NCBI RefSeq assembly: GCF_014472415.1
Contig: NZ_JACSZV010000016.1
Span: 1 to 64,000, forward strand
Origin: Pseudomonas sp. N40(2020)
GTDB lineage: Bacteria > Pseudomonadota > Gammaproteobacteria > Pseudomonadales > Pseudomonadaceae
Reading direction: 5' to 3'
DNA length: 64,000 nt
Shown: positions 27,935 to 37,493 of the stretch, piece after piece
Layout: each line of letters starts with the position of its first letter
Position numbering within the stretch: the first letter of the stretch is position 1
Notes under the pieces: model-generated
Databases searched by the model: none
The model's input: only the letters and a program-made list of their open reading frames with translations
What the model was told of the DNA's origin: nothing
Position numbers and translations under genes: made by a program

Positions 27935-28032
27935 CCCTGTAGGAGCTGCGGCACGCTGCGATCTTTTGATCTTGATCTTAAAAATCAGGATCAAAAGATC
28001 GCAGCCTCGTTTCACTCGACAGCTCCTACAGC
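27935..28032. repeat. Inverted pair of TGTAGGAGCTGC-type REP elements
   Basis: CCTGTAGGAGCTGC...GCTGCGATCTTTTGATC on the left pairs with GATCAAAAGATCGCAGCC...AGCTCCTACAG on the right around a centre at about 27984. Same design as 31921-32030. It lies between the binding-protein gene and ribA. Confidence 0.85.
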
Positions 28033-28165
28033 GGTCCATGTTGTCCGGGAGTCATCAAACTTTTTGATCGTTATGCCCGATAATTCAGCCTAAGCGTCTG
28101 TAGGAACCTGCTGTTACAATGCCGCCCAGCGAATCTTCAGACTTTTTTAGATCAGGAGCACACCG

Positions 28166-28783
28166 GTGCCTGTCGTTTTTGTCGCCGCTTCCAAGCTGCC
28201 AACGCCTTTTGCGCAATTCACCATGCACGGTTTTCTCGATGAAGCCACCGGCCGCGAGCACGTCGTGCTGAGCCTGGGTGATTTTGCCGACGGAGCCCCG
28301 GTACTCGGCCGATTGCACTCCGAATGCCTGACGGGTGATGCCTTGTTCAGCCAGCGTTGCGACTGCGGTTCGCAACTTGAGGGCGCGCTCAAAGCCATCG
28401 CTCGCGAAGGTCGTGGCGTCCTGCTGTACCTGCGCCAGGAAGGTCGAGGCATCGGTCTGTTGAACAAGATCCGTGCCTACGAGTTGCAGGACGGCGGCGC
28501 CGACACCGTTGAAGCCAACGAGCGTCTTGGCTTTGCCGCCGACCAGCGCGATTACGCCATGTGCCTGCCGATGCTGGAACATCTGGGTGTGAAATCCCTG
28601 CGTCTGATGACCAATAACCCGCGCAAGGTCAAAGCCTTGACCGACATGGGCATCGTCGTCGCCGAGCGCGTGCCGTTGCACACCGGCCACAACCCGCACA
28701 ACAAACTGTACCTGGCGACGAAGGCCAGCAAACTCGACCACATGATGGGCAATGAGCATCAGGGCGAGGTAGACCGCGCGTGA
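28166..28783 (+). CDS. ribA: GTP cyclohydrolase II
   Basis: 205 residues from the GTG at 28166 with AGGAG upstream. Zinc ligands Cys54, Cys65 and Cys67 ([18 protein letters not shown]) and the catalytic [13 protein letters not shown] segment are all intact. Supplies the GTP-derived precursor that the defective half of RibBX cannot make. Overlaps the following small membrane-protein gene by four bases. Confidence 0.96.
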   Translation: MPVVFVAASKLPTPFAQFTMHGFLDEATGREHVVLSLGDFADGAPVLGRLHSECLTGDALFSQRCDCGSQLEGALKAIAREGRGVLLYLRQEGRGIGLLNKIRAYELQDGGADTVEANERLGFAADQRDYAMCLPMLEHLGVKSLRLMTNNPRKVKALTDMGIVVAERVPLHTGHNPHNKLYLATKASKLDHMMGNEHQGEVDRA

Positions 28784-29199
28784 CTCGCGGTCAGGTGCGC
28801 CGTCGCCTCAGCGTCGACTGGTGGAAATACCTGACGCTGGCGCTGGTGCCGTTGTTCGTGCTCAACGCCGTGTTCGGTCAAAGCGAGGCGATCCTGCCGG
28901 TACTGGCGATGCCGTTCTTTATCGCCGGTGTCGCCTCGATGTTTGTCAGCCTGAAATTTTTCGGCCGCTACAAACATGCGCTGATCGCCACGCAAAAAGT
29001 CCTCGATACCCCGGATGAGCCGACTGCATGGATCGCGCTCGCGGCGCGGCGCCGAACTGCCTTTCTCGCCGCGGCGTTGCCAGCGTGGATCGGTGCTTTG
29101 GCTGTGTTCGTCGGTCTGGAGGCGGTACCGCTGATGCTGCTGGCCTTGTCCACGGCGGTGCTGTTCTACCTCTACCGTATCCCGCGTCAACTCGGCTGA
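28780..29199 (+). CDS. Small four-helix membrane protein of unknown function
   Basis: 139 residues from the GTG at 28780. Four hydrophobic segments at about 16-33, 39-58, 92-108 and 111-130, with a basic N-terminus ([10 protein letters not shown]). No known motif. Coupled to ribA (GTGA) and overlapping the BtuF-like gene by one base (TGATG). The neighbours suggest, but do not prove, a link to cofactor supply. Confidence 0.7.
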   Translation: MTRGQVRRRLSVDWWKYLTLALVPLFVLNAVFGQSEAILPVLAMPFFIAGVASMFVSLKFFGRYKHALIATQKVLDTPDEPTAWIALAARRRTAFLAAALPAWIGALAVFVGLEAVPLMLLALSTAVLFYLYRIPRQLG

Positions 29200-29999
29200 T
29201 GCGCCGTCTCTGGCTGGCGGTTCTGCTGCTGGCCATCAGCGGGTCGACGCTGGCCGCTCTGCGCGTGGTCAGTCTCGCGCCGTCTCTTTCTGAAATCGTC
29301 GTTGAGCTGGATTCGGCCGATCTGTTGGTTGGCGTGCTGGATGCGGGCGAGCGGCCTGCTGCGATTGCAAATGTACCCTCAGTCGGTCGCTATGGCCAAC
29401 TCGACATGGAGCGTTTGCTTAGCCTCAAACCCAACCTGCTGTTGCTCTGGCCCGGCAGTGTCGGCCCGGCGCAGCGTGACCAGCTCAAGCGGTTGAACAT
29501 CCCGACTTACGTCGCCGAGCCGCACAGTCTGGAAGAGCTTTCTGCGCAGATCGAAGCCATTTCTTCTCAACTAGGCCGGCCCGAGCGCGGGGTGAAACTG
29601 GCTGCGGATCTTCGCAATAAGTTGGGAGATCTGCGCCAGCGCTATCGCCGGGATACGCCGCTGAAAGTGTTTTATCAAGTCTGGGACAAGCCGCTCTATA
29701 CCGTCGGTGGTGGGCAGATCATCAGTGATGCGCTTGAGGTGTGTGGTGCGCGCAATGTCTTTGGCGACCTGAGCCCGCCGGCACCGCAAGTGAGTGTCGA
29801 AGCGGTGTTGCAGCGTGATCCCGAGGTGATTCTCGCAGGTGATCAGGCGCAGCTTGAGGCGTGGAAGGCTTGGCCGCAGGTGGCAGCGGTGAGGCAGGGG
29901 AAACTGCTGTTGGTCACCGATAAAGGCCTCGAACGCCCGAGCGGCCAAATGATCGACGCAACCGCCAAGCTCTGCCAAGTGATCGCACCAGACAAATAA
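29199..29999 (+). CDS. btuF: BtuF-like cobalamin-binding periplasmic protein
   Basis: 266 residues. Signal peptide [20 protein letters not shown], then the helical-backbone binding fold: RVVSLAPSLSEIVVEL, LVGVLD, PSVGRYGQLDMERLLSLKPN, and a C-terminal domain VFYQVWDKPLYTVGGGQIISD. Strong match to the BtuF family. It converges on btuB with 15 bases between the stops, which supports a B12 role. No btuCD in the window. Confidence 0.85.
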   Translation: MRRLWLAVLLLAISGSTLAALRVVSLAPSLSEIVVELDSADLLVGVLDAGERPAAIANVPSVGRYGQLDMERLLSLKPNLLLLWPGSVGPAQRDQLKRLNIPTYVAEPHSLEELSAQIEAISSQLGRPERGVKLAADLRNKLGDLRQRYRRDTPLKVFYQVWDKPLYTVGGGQIISDALEVCGARNVFGDLSPPAPQVSVEAVLQRDPEVILAGDQAQLEAWKAWPQVAAVRQGKLLLVTDKGLERPSGQMIDATAKLCQVIAPDK

Positions 30000-30014
30000 T
30001 CCCTACAGGGAATT

Positions 30015-31901
30015 TCAGCGCAGCTCAGGCGTCCAGGTCACCCCAAACACCCACGCCCGACCTTCCTCACGATAGCCATACTGACTGCCGTCGTAACTGT
30101 AGTTCGCCCGGCTGTAACCCTTGTCCAGCAAGTTATCGACCTTCAGATCCAGCTTGATCTCGCGGTTCAGCGCCCAGCTGCTACGCAGCCCGAGCGTACC
30201 GTAGCCACCCAGTGGCTGAGTGTTGTTCAAGTCGTCGTAACTGGCGCTGACTAATTGCCAACTCCCGCCGAGGCTCAATCGATCGAACTGACGGTCCATA
30301 TCCCAACTCAATGTACGCCGCGCCCGCCGCGCCAGCGTGTGACCTGTATCACGATCACGCGGATCGATAATCGCCACGCCGAGATTGCTCTGCCAGCCAA
30401 ACAGCTCCTGCTTCAGCGCTGCTTCAAAGCCATTGATTCGTGCCGAGGCCACATTTTCCGGCCGCGAGTTGCTGCCGAAGATAATCGCGTCTTCCAGATC
30501 GGTGCGGTACAGCGAAGCTTCCAGTCGAGCGCTGTCACTCAACTGGCTGCGCCATTGCAGTTCGTAGCTCTTGGAGGTTTCCGGCTTCAGGTTCGGGTTG
30601 CTGAAGTCCGGGTAGTACAGGTCATTGAAGGTCGGCGCGCGGAAGCCCTCGCTGTAGCTCAGCAGCAAATCGTTGTCCGGGTTCAGCGGCAGGGTGAACG
30701 TGCCGCTCCAGGTGTTCTGGCTGCCGAATTGCTGGTTGTCGTCGTGGCGCAGGCCGAGTTCGGTGGAGAAGCTGTCGGCCTGATAACGATGCTGGATGAA
30801 CGCGGCGCGGTTCCAGCGACTGTCCTCATCGAACGCAGTGCTGCTGTTGACTCGGTCTTCATACCAGTCGCCACCGAGAATCAGGCTGTTGCGCGCGTCC
30901 AGGGTCAGGTCGTTCTGCCAGTTCACCGAGTCGCGGTAGGTGTTGAACACCGTGCGCTCGTCGCTGAGCTTGTCGAGGGTCTTCTCGCGGTTTTCGCTGT
31001 GGCCGAATTCGACGCGGGTTTTCCAGATGTCGTTGACCCGGGCATCGACGTAGCTGCTGACGCTGCTGACATTGAAATCGCTGTAGGGCTGCTGCTGATA
31101 GGACGTATCCGTGACGTAGTCATAACGGCCAAACGGGCTGTCGTATTCACTTTTCCCGCGGTTATCCAGCAGGTTGGCGCCGACTTCGATGTCATCGGTC
31201 AGCGCATGGCTGAGGCTCAGGCTGACGGACTTGTTGCGGTAGGCGTCATGATCGCCGTCGCTCGGATACGACGCGTGGGTGCGGTCGAGGCCGGCGGTTT
31301 CATCGAGGCTGGCGCCGAGGTTGAAGCGGGTTTTGTCATCGCCACCGGACAAACCGAGACTACGTTCCCAAGTCTGGTTGCTGCCGAAGCCGACGTGCAG
31401 GCGTGGCTGCAGACCTTGTTCACTGCCGCGCCGGGTGAAGATCTGAATCACCCCGCCAATCGCATCGCTGCCGTAAATCACCGAGCGCGAGCCGCGCAGC
31501 ACTTCCACGCGCTCGATCTGTTCGATGTTCAGGTGTTGCAGGTTGCTGTCGCCGGAAGTGGAGCTGCCGATGCGCTGGCCATCAATCAGCACCAGGCTCT
31601 GCGCCGACTGTGTGCCGCGAATGTAGATCGCCGGCAGACTGCCGCGCCCACCGGCCTGCGCCACTTGTACGCCCGGCACTCGACGCAGCAGGTCCGGCAC
31701 ATCGCTCGGTTGCAGGCGGTCGATGTCTTCGCGGGTGAATACAGTGTTGGCGGCGCTGCTGTCGTTGCGTGCTTCGACCTGGCGGTTGGCGGAGATCAGC
31801 GTGTCCGGCAGTTTCAGGGCCTGATCGCGTTCGAAGGTATCTGCGAGGGCGCTGGCGGTTGGCAGCAGAAGGAAGGGCAGGGCGTGGGAGGTACATGGCA
31901 A
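30015..31901 (-). CDS. btuB: TonB-dependent vitamin B12 receptor
   Basis: About 628 residues if a TTG at 31901 is used. Plug domain (ANTVFTREDIDRLQPSDVPD; YIRGTQSAQSLVLIDGQRIG) and a 22-strand barrel ending in an aromatic-rich FGVTWTPELR. The 5' end is unclear: no in-frame ATG exists near the signal-peptide region (SHALPFLLLPTASALADTF). An ATG one frame away at 31896 would fit if one base of the C/T-rich run were extra. No cobalamin riboswitch is seen; a REP pair directly abuts the gene. Family call firm, start uncertain. Confidence 0.85.
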   Translation of the reverse strand: MPCTSHALPFLLLPTASALADTFERDQALKLPDTLISANRQVEARNDSSAANTVFTREDIDRLQPSDVPDLLRRVPGVQVAQAGGRGSLPAIYIRGTQSAQSLVLIDGQRIGSSTSGDSNLQHLNIEQIERVEVLRGSRSVIYGSDAIGGVIQIFTRRGSEQGLQPRLHVGFGSNQTWERSLGLSGGDDKTRFNLGASLDETAGLDRTHASYPSDGDHDAYRNKSVSLSLSHALTDDIEVGANLLDNRGKSEYDSPFGRYDYVTDTSYQQQPYSDFNVSSVSSYVDARVNDIWKTRVEFGHSENREKTLDKLSDERTVFNTYRDSVNWQNDLTLDARNSLILGGDWYEDRVNSSTAFDEDSRWNRAAFIQHRYQADSFSTELGLRHDDNQQFGSQNTWSGTFTLPLNPDNDLLLSYSEGFRAPTFNDLYYPDFSNPNLKPETSKSYELQWRSQLSDSARLEASLYRTDLEDAIIFGSNSRPENVASARINGFEAALKQELFGWQSNLGVAIIDPRDRDTGHTLARRARRTLSWDMDRQFDRLSLGGSWQLVSASYDDLNNTQPLGGYGTLGLRSSWALNREIKLDLKVDNLLDKGYSRANYSYDGSQYGYREEGRAWVFGVTWTPELR

Positions 31902-31920
31902 TCCATGGTTTATGCAAAAC

Positions 31921-32030
31921 CCTGTAGGAGCTGCCGGAGGCTGCGATCTTTTGATTTTGCTTTGAAAGGTTTTGAAGCTACCGAAGATCAGGATCAAAAG
32001 ATCGCAGCCTTCGGCAGCTCCTACAGGGGG
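31921..32030. repeat. Inverted pair of TGTAGGAGCTGC-type REP elements
   Basis: Two arms CCTGTAGGAGCTGCCGGAGG and its complement around a GATCAAAAGATC-rich centre fill almost the whole space between dxs and btuB. Confidence 0.88.
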
Positions 32031-32034
32031 ACTG

Positions 32035-33933
32035 TCAGCCAGCGAGCAGTGCCAGACGTTGTCGGATCGAAGCTTCGATCCCGGCCTCATCCAGTCCGCA
32101 TTCCGCCAGCATCTGCGCAGGCTTGGCGTGCTCGACATAAACATCCGGCAAGCCCAGGTGCAGCATCGACTTGAGGATGTTCTCGCGTGCGAGAAATTCG
32201 CTGACCGCGCCACCGGCGCCGCCCATGATCGCGTTCTCTTCGATGGTGACCAGCAACTCGTGGCTGCCGGCAATCTCGCGTACCAGCTCTTCATCGAGCG
32301 GTTTGACGAAGCGCATGTCGACCACGGTAGCATCCAGCTTCTCGGCGACTTTCAGCGCTTCGGCCAGTTGCACACCGAACACCAGCAGGGCGACTTTGCT
32401 GCCCTGGCGACGGACGATGCCTTTGCCGATTTCAATCGGCTCGAGGTCTTTCTCGATGGTTGCATTCGGGCCGCTGCCACGCGGGTAACGCACCGCCGCC
32501 GGGCCGTTGTACAGGTGGCCGGTGGTGAGCATTTTGCGCAGTTCGTTTTCATCGCTCGGGGTCATGATGACCATGCCCGGGATGCAGCGCAGGTACGACA
32601 GATCGAAGCTGCCGGCGTGGGTCGGGCCGTCTTCGCCCACTAAACCTGCGCGGTCGATGGCGAACAGCACGTCGAGGTTCTGTACCGCTACATCATGAAC
32701 GAGCTGGTCGTAACCGCGCTGGAGGAACGTCGAGTAGATCGCCACCACCGGTTTCGCGCCTTCGCAGGCCATGCCGGCAGCGAACGTCACCGCGTGTTGC
32801 TCGGCAATTGCCACATCGAAGTAGCGCAGCGGGAAACGTTCGCTGAACTCCACCAGATCCGAGCCTTCCTTCATTGCCGGGGTGATCCCGACCAGGCGCG
32901 GATCAGATGCAGCCATGTCGCACAGCCATTCGCCAAACACCGCCGAATACTTCGGCCCGCCAGCTTTTTTCGGTGCAGCGGCCGGAGCGTCGACAGGTTC
33001 GAGCTTGGTAATCGCGTGGTAACCGATAGGGTCGACTTCCGCCGGGGCGAAGCCTTTGCCTTTTTTGGTGACGATGTGCAGGAACTGCGGGCCTTTCAGA
33101 TCGCGCATGTTGCGCAGTGTGGCGATCAGGGTCGGCAGGTCGTGGCCGTCGATCGGGCCGATGTAGTTCCAGCCCAATTCTTCGAACAGCGTGCCGGGAA
33201 CCAGCATGCCTTTTGCGTATTCTTCGGTGCGGCGGGCGATTTCCCAGGCGCCGGGCAGGCGCGACAGCACTTTTTTGCTGCCTTCACGCATGCTCGCGTA
33301 AGTGCGGCTGGAAAGGATCTTCGCCAGATAATTCGACAGACCGCCGACGTTGCGCGAGATCGACATGTCGTTGTCGTTGAGGATCACCAGCATGTTGGCG
33401 TTGACTTCCGGCGCGTGGTTCAGCGCCTCGAAGGCCATGCCTGCGGTCAACGCGCCATCGCCGATCACGGCAATCGCCTTGCGATCACTGTTTTGCAGGC
33501 GGGCGGCAATCGCCATGCCCAGCGCTGCGCTGATCGACGTGCTGGAGTGGCCGACGCCAAAGGTGTCGTACTCGCTCTCGGCACGACGCGGGAAGGCGGC
33601 GATGCCGTCCTTCTGGCGCAGGGATTCCATGCGCTCGCGGCGTCCGGTGAGGATCTTGTGCGGATACGCCTGATGACCGACGTCCCACACCAGCCGGTCG
33701 TCCGGGGTGTCGAAGACGTAATGCAACGCGATGGTCAGCTCGATGACGCCCAGGCCGGCACCGAAATGCCCACCGGTCTGGCCGACCGTGTAGAGCAATT
33801 CCAGGCGCAACTCATCAGCCAGGGTTTCCAGCTCGGCTTCGCCTAACCGGCGCAGGCCGTCCGGCGTGTTCGCGCGGTCGAGCAGGGGCGTGGTCGGGCG
33901 CTTGCGGGGAATCTCATGAAACGTCGTGGGCAT
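32035..33933 (-). CDS. dxs: 1-deoxy-D-xylulose-5-phosphate synthase
   Basis: 632 residues. Thiamine-diphosphate motif [32 protein letters not shown], and the pyrimidine-binding [18 protein letters not shown]. First step of the MEP isoprenoid pathway, from pyruvate and glyceraldehyde-3-phosphate. Third gene of xseB-ispA-dxs, 91 bases after ispA. Confidence 0.97.
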   Translation of the reverse strand: MPTTFHEIPRKRPTTPLLDRANTPDGLRRLGEAELETLADELRLELLYTVGQTGGHFGAGLGVIELTIALHYVFDTPDDRLVWDVGHQAYPHKILTGRRERMESLRQKDGIAAFPRRAESEYDTFGVGHSSTSISAALGMAIAARLQNSDRKAIAVIGDGALTAGMAFEALNHAPEVNANMLVILNDNDMSISRNVGGLSNYLAKILSSRTYASMREGSKKVLSRLPGAWEIARRTEEYAKGMLVPGTLFEELGWNYIGPIDGHDLPTLIATLRNMRDLKGPQFLHIVTKKGKGFAPAEVDPIGYHAITKLEPVDAPAAAPKKAGGPKYSAVFGEWLCDMAASDPRLVGITPAMKEGSDLVEFSERFPLRYFDVAIAEQHAVTFAAGMACEGAKPVVAIYSTFLQRGYDQLVHDVAVQNLDVLFAIDRAGLVGEDGPTHAGSFDLSYLRCIPGMVIMTPSDENELRKMLTTGHLYNGPAAVRYPRGSGPNATIEKDLEPIEIGKGIVRRQGSKVALLVFGVQLAEALKVAEKLDATVVDMRFVKPLDEELVREIAGSHELLVTIEENAIMGGAGGAVSEFLARENILKSMLHLGLPDVYVEHAKPAQMLAECGLDEAGIEASIRQRLALLAG

Positions 33934-34024
33934 CAGGCGAATCGTTATAGGTATAAAAGATGCGGCAGTTTACCTGATGCATCGCCCCCTGCCCACGCGT
34001 TGGTCTTTTTTGGCTGAATCGCCG

Positions 34025-34912
34025 TCAGTTGCGCCGATCGACGATATACCGGGCCAACTCGCGCAAAGGCTCGGCCGCCGCGTCAAACGGTCGCAGGGCG
34101 TGCAGCGCCTGATCGCGCAATTCCAGGGCGTAGGCCTTGGCGGCGTCCAGACCCAGCAGGGCCGGGTAGGTTGGCTTGTCGCGGGCGATGTCGGCACCCT
34201 GGCGTTTGCCGAGGGTCGCGGTATCGCTTTCGACGTCGAGAATGTCGTCCTGCACCTGAAAGGCCAGGCCAATGGCCTGTGCATAAGTTTGCAGGGCTTT
34301 CAGTTCATCCTTTTCGGCACGGCCGCTGGCCAGGGCGCCGAGTTTGACGCTGACTTCGATCAACGCGCCGGTCTTGTGCCGGTGCATCTGTTCGAGGGCT
34401 TTCTGATCGAGTTTGAGGCCGACCGAACCGAGATCGATGGCCTGACCACCGACCATACCCGCCGGGCCTGCGGCTTGAGCCAGAGCCGTGACCATTTGCA
34501 GTCGGATGTCGGCGTCGAGATTGCTCAGATGCGGATCGAGCAAGGCGCTGAACGCCAGGCTCTGCAAGCCGTCACCAGCGAGGATCGCGCAGGCTTCGTC
34601 GAATTTTTTGTGGGTGGTCGGCTGGCCGCGACGCAGATCATCGTCGTCCATCGCCGGCAAATCGTCGTGAACCAGCGAATACGCGTGGATCAGTTCAACC
34701 GCGCACGCTGCGCCGTTGGCCTGCTCAGCCTTGCCACCGAGCGCTTCGCACGCGGCGTAGGCCAGCAGCGGACGCACGCGTTTACCGCCGTTCATCACGC
34801 TATAGCGCATGGCCTCGTAGAGACGCGCCAGCTCCGGCAGCGGGGCGTTGAACAGGCTTTCCAGCGCCGCGTTGACTCGGGCCTGGCTGGTCGCCGAATA
34901 CGCTGCAATCAT
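34025..34912 (-). CDS. ispA: Farnesyl diphosphate synthase
   Basis: 295 residues from the ATG at 34912, which overlaps the xseB stop. First aspartate-rich motif [14 protein letters not shown] and second [10 protein letters not shown] are intact, as is the chain-length region [10 protein letters not shown] typical of farnesyl synthase. Condenses IPP with DMAPP and GPP. Confidence 0.96.
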   Translation of the reverse strand: MIAAYSATSQARVNAALESLFNAPLPELARLYEAMRYSVMNGGKRVRPLLAYAACEALGGKAEQANGAACAVELIHAYSLVHDDLPAMDDDDLRRGQPTTHKKFDEACAILAGDGLQSLAFSALLDPHLSNLDADIRLQMVTALAQAAGPAGMVGGQAIDLGSVGLKLDQKALEQMHRHKTGALIEVSVKLGALASGRAEKDELKALQTYAQAIGLAFQVQDDILDVESDTATLGKRQGADIARDKPTYPALLGLDAAKAYALELRDQALHALRPFDAAAEPLRELARYIVDRRN

Positions 34913-35151
34913 TCTGGCTGTTCCGCGTCGAAGGGTTCCTCGGCGAGTTCGCCATCGCGCTCCAGCAGCACTTGCACTTTCTGCTCGGCCTGGGCCAGCG
35001 CTGCCTGGCAATCACGGGTCAGCCCGATGCCCTGCTCGAAAGCGGTCAGCGAGTCTTCCAGCGACAATTCACCGTTCTCCAGACGTTCGACCAATGTTTG
35101 CAGGTCGGCGAGGGACTGTTCGAAATCCAGTGCAGCTTTTTTGCGGGCCAT
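34909..35151 (-). CDS. xseB: Exodeoxyribonuclease VII small subunit
   Basis: 80 residues, family length, with the helical-hairpin pattern [20 protein letters not shown] followed by [19 protein letters not shown]. Binds XseA in the complex that degrades single-stranded DNA. Its stop overlaps ispA as ATGA. Confidence 0.95.
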   Translation of the reverse strand: MARKKAALDFEQSLADLQTLVERLENGELSLEDSLTAFEQGIGLTRDCQAALAQAEQKVQVLLERDGELAEEPFDAEQPE

Positions 35152-35240
35152 GGCGGCAGTTTCCGGTTGACGTTAAACCGGCGCGACACTAGCAGATAGG
35201 GGGTTTATGGGCAAATGAGCGGGGGGTGACCGCAGATGGA

Positions 35241-36386
35241 TCAATGGGTGGATTCGCCTGGATAGCGGATCTGATAGCGAGTGCTCCTCCCGCCGCCCGG
35301 AAGTCGTTGCAGGCAGCCTTTGTCCAGCAACTCCGCCAGATGTCGGGTAGCCGTTGCCTTGGAGACTTTCGCCACACTTTGATATTGCGCCGCACTGATG
35401 CCGTGTTCGAAACCGCGCTCCCCGCCGTCGAGCAAGCGATTGAGCACTTTAATCTGCTCCATCGACAGTTCGGATTCACGGTGCGCCTGCCAGAAACGCG
35501 ACTTGCCCAACATCCCCTCGATCCGCGCGATGGCTTGTTGCAGGCTGCGCAGCAAGGTTTGCAAGAACCATGTCAGCCATTCAGTGATGTCCAGCGTAGC
35601 TTTCTGGCTGGATTCCAACGCTCGGTAATAGCCGCCGCGATCATCGAGGATGCTGGCCGACATGGCATAAAAACGGATCGCCCGTGCTTCACCCTGAGCC
35701 AGCGTCAGATCGGTGATGGTACGGGTAAGGCGCCCGTTGCCATCGTCGAACGGGTGCAGCGTGACAAACCAGAAGTGCGCGATGCCCGCTCGCAGCAAAG
35801 GGTCGAGACCAACCTGACGCTGGCTGGCCTCAAACCACTTTAGAAAATTGTCGAGTTGCTGCTCAAGGCCTTGTCTGGGCGGGGCTTCGAAGTGCACGGT
35901 CGGACGATCAATTCGCCCGGAAACCACTTGCATTGGCTCCTCGCCACGTAGCGCACCGACATTGATTGCGCGCGAAGAAAAGCCTGTTTCCGGTTCCGGA
36001 AACAGCCACTCATGCCATTCCAGCAACCGATCCAGCGTCAACGGCTCATTGAAACGCCGGGTTGCATCCAGCATCAATTGCGCCAGACCTTCACTGCGCT
36101 CACTGACTTTATCGCCATCGACTACTTCCAGGCCCAGGCGCCGCGCCAATGACGAGCGAACTGAACCGACATTCAACTGCTCACCCTCGATGGCTGAGGA
36201 CGTCACGATGTTTTGCAGCAACGCATCCAGTTCAGTCTGAGCGCTCAAAGAGTTACCCACTGATCCGGCCATGCCCATCAATTGACCTTGTGCCTGCACG
36301 CACTCACGCAGCAACGGCGTCAGACGCTCCGCCTGCCATTTGAAATCGGACCAATCGGGTTGTTGCCAGATCCAGTTCGTAGCCAT
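35241..36386 (-). CDS. Fic-family protein with C-terminal winged helix
   Basis: 381 residues from the ATG at 36386 (AGGA upstream); the upstream ATG at 36437 overlaps the operator repeats and is less likely. N-terminal DUF4172-like helices contain the inhibitory motif S-x-x-x-E-G (Ser63-Glu67-Gly68, TSSAIEGEQ). Complete Fic motif HPFDDGNGR at 211-219. Residues 308-381 form a winged helix (ISAAQYQSVAKVSKATATRHLAELLDKG) that should bind DNA. Fic enzymes AMPylate proteins; this class is self-inhibited by its N-terminal helix. Probably self-regulating through the repeats at 36408-36470. Confidence 0.9.
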   Translation of the reverse strand: MATNWIWQQPDWSDFKWQAERLTPLLRECVQAQGQLMGMAGSVGNSLSAQTELDALLQNIVTSSAIEGEQLNVGSVRSSLARRLGLEVVDGDKVSERSEGLAQLMLDATRRFNEPLTLDRLLEWHEWLFPEPETGFSSRAINVGALRGEEPMQVVSGRIDRPTVHFEAPPRQGLEQQLDNFLKWFEASQRQVGLDPLLRAGIAHFWFVTLHPFDDGNGRLTRTITDLTLAQGEARAIRFYAMSASILDDRGGYYRALESSQKATLDITEWLTWFLQTLLRSLQQAIARIEGMLGKSRFWQAHRESELSMEQIKVLNRLLDGGERGFEHGISAAQYQSVAKVSKATATRHLAELLDKGCLQRLPGGGRSTRYQIRYPGESTH

Positions 36387-36407
36387 TGGATGCCATTCCT
36401 GAGTGCG

Positions 36408-36470
36408 TGAGCCGAATAGAAGCGCTATTCGGCTCATTTTGTGAGCCGAATATGACGCCTATTCGGCTCA
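36408..36470 (-). promoter_or_regulatory. Two tandem perfect inverted repeats (candidate Fic operators)
   Basis: TGAGCCGAATA-N7-TATTCGGCTCA occurs at 36408-36436 and again at 36442-36470. Both have perfect 11-base arms and 7-base spacers, with a 34-base period (about three helical turns). They lie 22-84 bases upstream of the fic ATG at 36386. The rest of the gap to yfaP (36471-36663) shows no gene. Confidence 0.8.
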
Positions 36471-36663
36471 TCGTCCACCCGGCGCCGTGATTCCTACCGC
36501 AAAAGCCGATGTATCCGATTGTTAAAAAACTGCCGAATGGCTAATCTTCGCGCCTTCTACGACCCGACAGTCACGGGTCTTTCAGACGAAACGCAGTGTT
36601 CACCGCTGTGAAGTACCGAGGATCGGGTGCAAGGTTTCGTTCAGGCATGGCAGGAGGCAATAC

Positions 36664-37455
36664 ATGCGTTCATTTCTTTTGCTGCTGATCGGCCTGGCCT
36701 GCGCGCCTGCGCTGCTGGCCGCGCCGACAGCGGAAATGTCCGAGCCGGTGGGCGGCTGGCGTTATCACGGGTTGCTCGATCGCACGGAAAACCCGCAAGT
36801 CGCCTATCCCACGCCGCCAATCGATCGCGGCATCCAGCGCAATCGCACGATGATCCAGGGCCAGCTCAAGGCCATCGGGCATATGCGCCCGCCGCACAGT
36901 CTCGCCGTGAATGGCAATCCACTGAATCTGTACACCGACGACCAGGGCCGTTTCGCCCGGCCCTATGCGTTCGGCGCCGGTTCCAACAGCGTCGAGGTGA
37001 TCAGCGCCGAGGGCCAGTCGCTCAAGCGCGTGCAATTTTATGAAGCAAATAACCTGCGCACGCCGGCGAAAATTCGTCTTGTCTTGGGATGGGACGATCC
37101 GAAAGCCGAGCTCGATCTGCACATTGTCACGCCCGATGGCCAGCATGCCTTTTGGGCGCGGCCGGCGCTGAGCAATGGCGGCGGGCTCGACCCGGATGGC
37201 GTCGATGGGCCCGGCCCGGAAATGTTCACCATGACCGCGCCGCTGCATGGCACCTATCTGGTTTACGTCAACTATTGGGGCAACTTTGGCAACGGCGGCT
37301 ATAACTTCGAGGAGACCAGCAACCAGAACGAGGTGATCACCTCGCAAATCACGCTGGTGCTCAACGAAAACACCGTCGACGAAAAACGCGAAACATTCAT
37401 CGTGCCCCTGCGGGCGATCGGTGATCTGCTGCTGGTCAAGACTTTCAACTATTAA
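36664..37455 (+). CDS. yfaP: YfaP-like DUF2135 exported protein (copy 1)
   Basis: 263 residues, strong AGGAGG upstream. Signal peptide MRSFLLLLIGLACAPALLAA. An Ig-like N-terminal segment (SEPVGGWRYHGLLD; MIQGQLKAIGHM) precedes the DUF2135 domain (LVLGWDDPKAELDLHIVTPD; EMFTMTAPLHGTYLVYVNYW; FIVPLRAIGDLLLVKTF). No catalytic motif; probably a periplasmic binding or structural module. First gene of the six-gene operon. A second copy closes the operon. Confidence 0.87.
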   Translation: MRSFLLLLIGLACAPALLAAPTAEMSEPVGGWRYHGLLDRTENPQVAYPTPPIDRGIQRNRTMIQGQLKAIGHMRPPHSLAVNGNPLNLYTDDQGRFARPYAFGAGSNSVEVISAEGQSLKRVQFYEANNLRTPAKIRLVLGWDDPKAELDLHIVTPDGQHAFWARPALSNGGGLDPDGVDGPGPEMFTMTAPLHGTYLVYVNYWGNFGNGGYNFEETSNQNEVITSQITLVLNENTVDEKRETFIVPLRAIGDLLLVKTFNY

Positions 37456-37493
37456 GCATCCCGCTCCACGGATGAACTTCGGGTTTTGTGAAC

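Noticed and set aside
31902..32034. Cobalamin riboswitch upstream of btuB
   Set aside because: The space is filled by a REP pair; no conserved B12-box-like segment was found.
30255..32174. Long open frame (639 codons) on the plus strand opposite btuB
   Set aside because: No signal, motif or ribosome-binding site. Its composition is the complement of the receptor's codon bias; btuB explains the region.
36408..36470. Repeated units considered as a CRISPR fragment
   Set aside because: Only two units, each an inverted repeat with a short spacer; operator geometry fits better and no cas gene is present.
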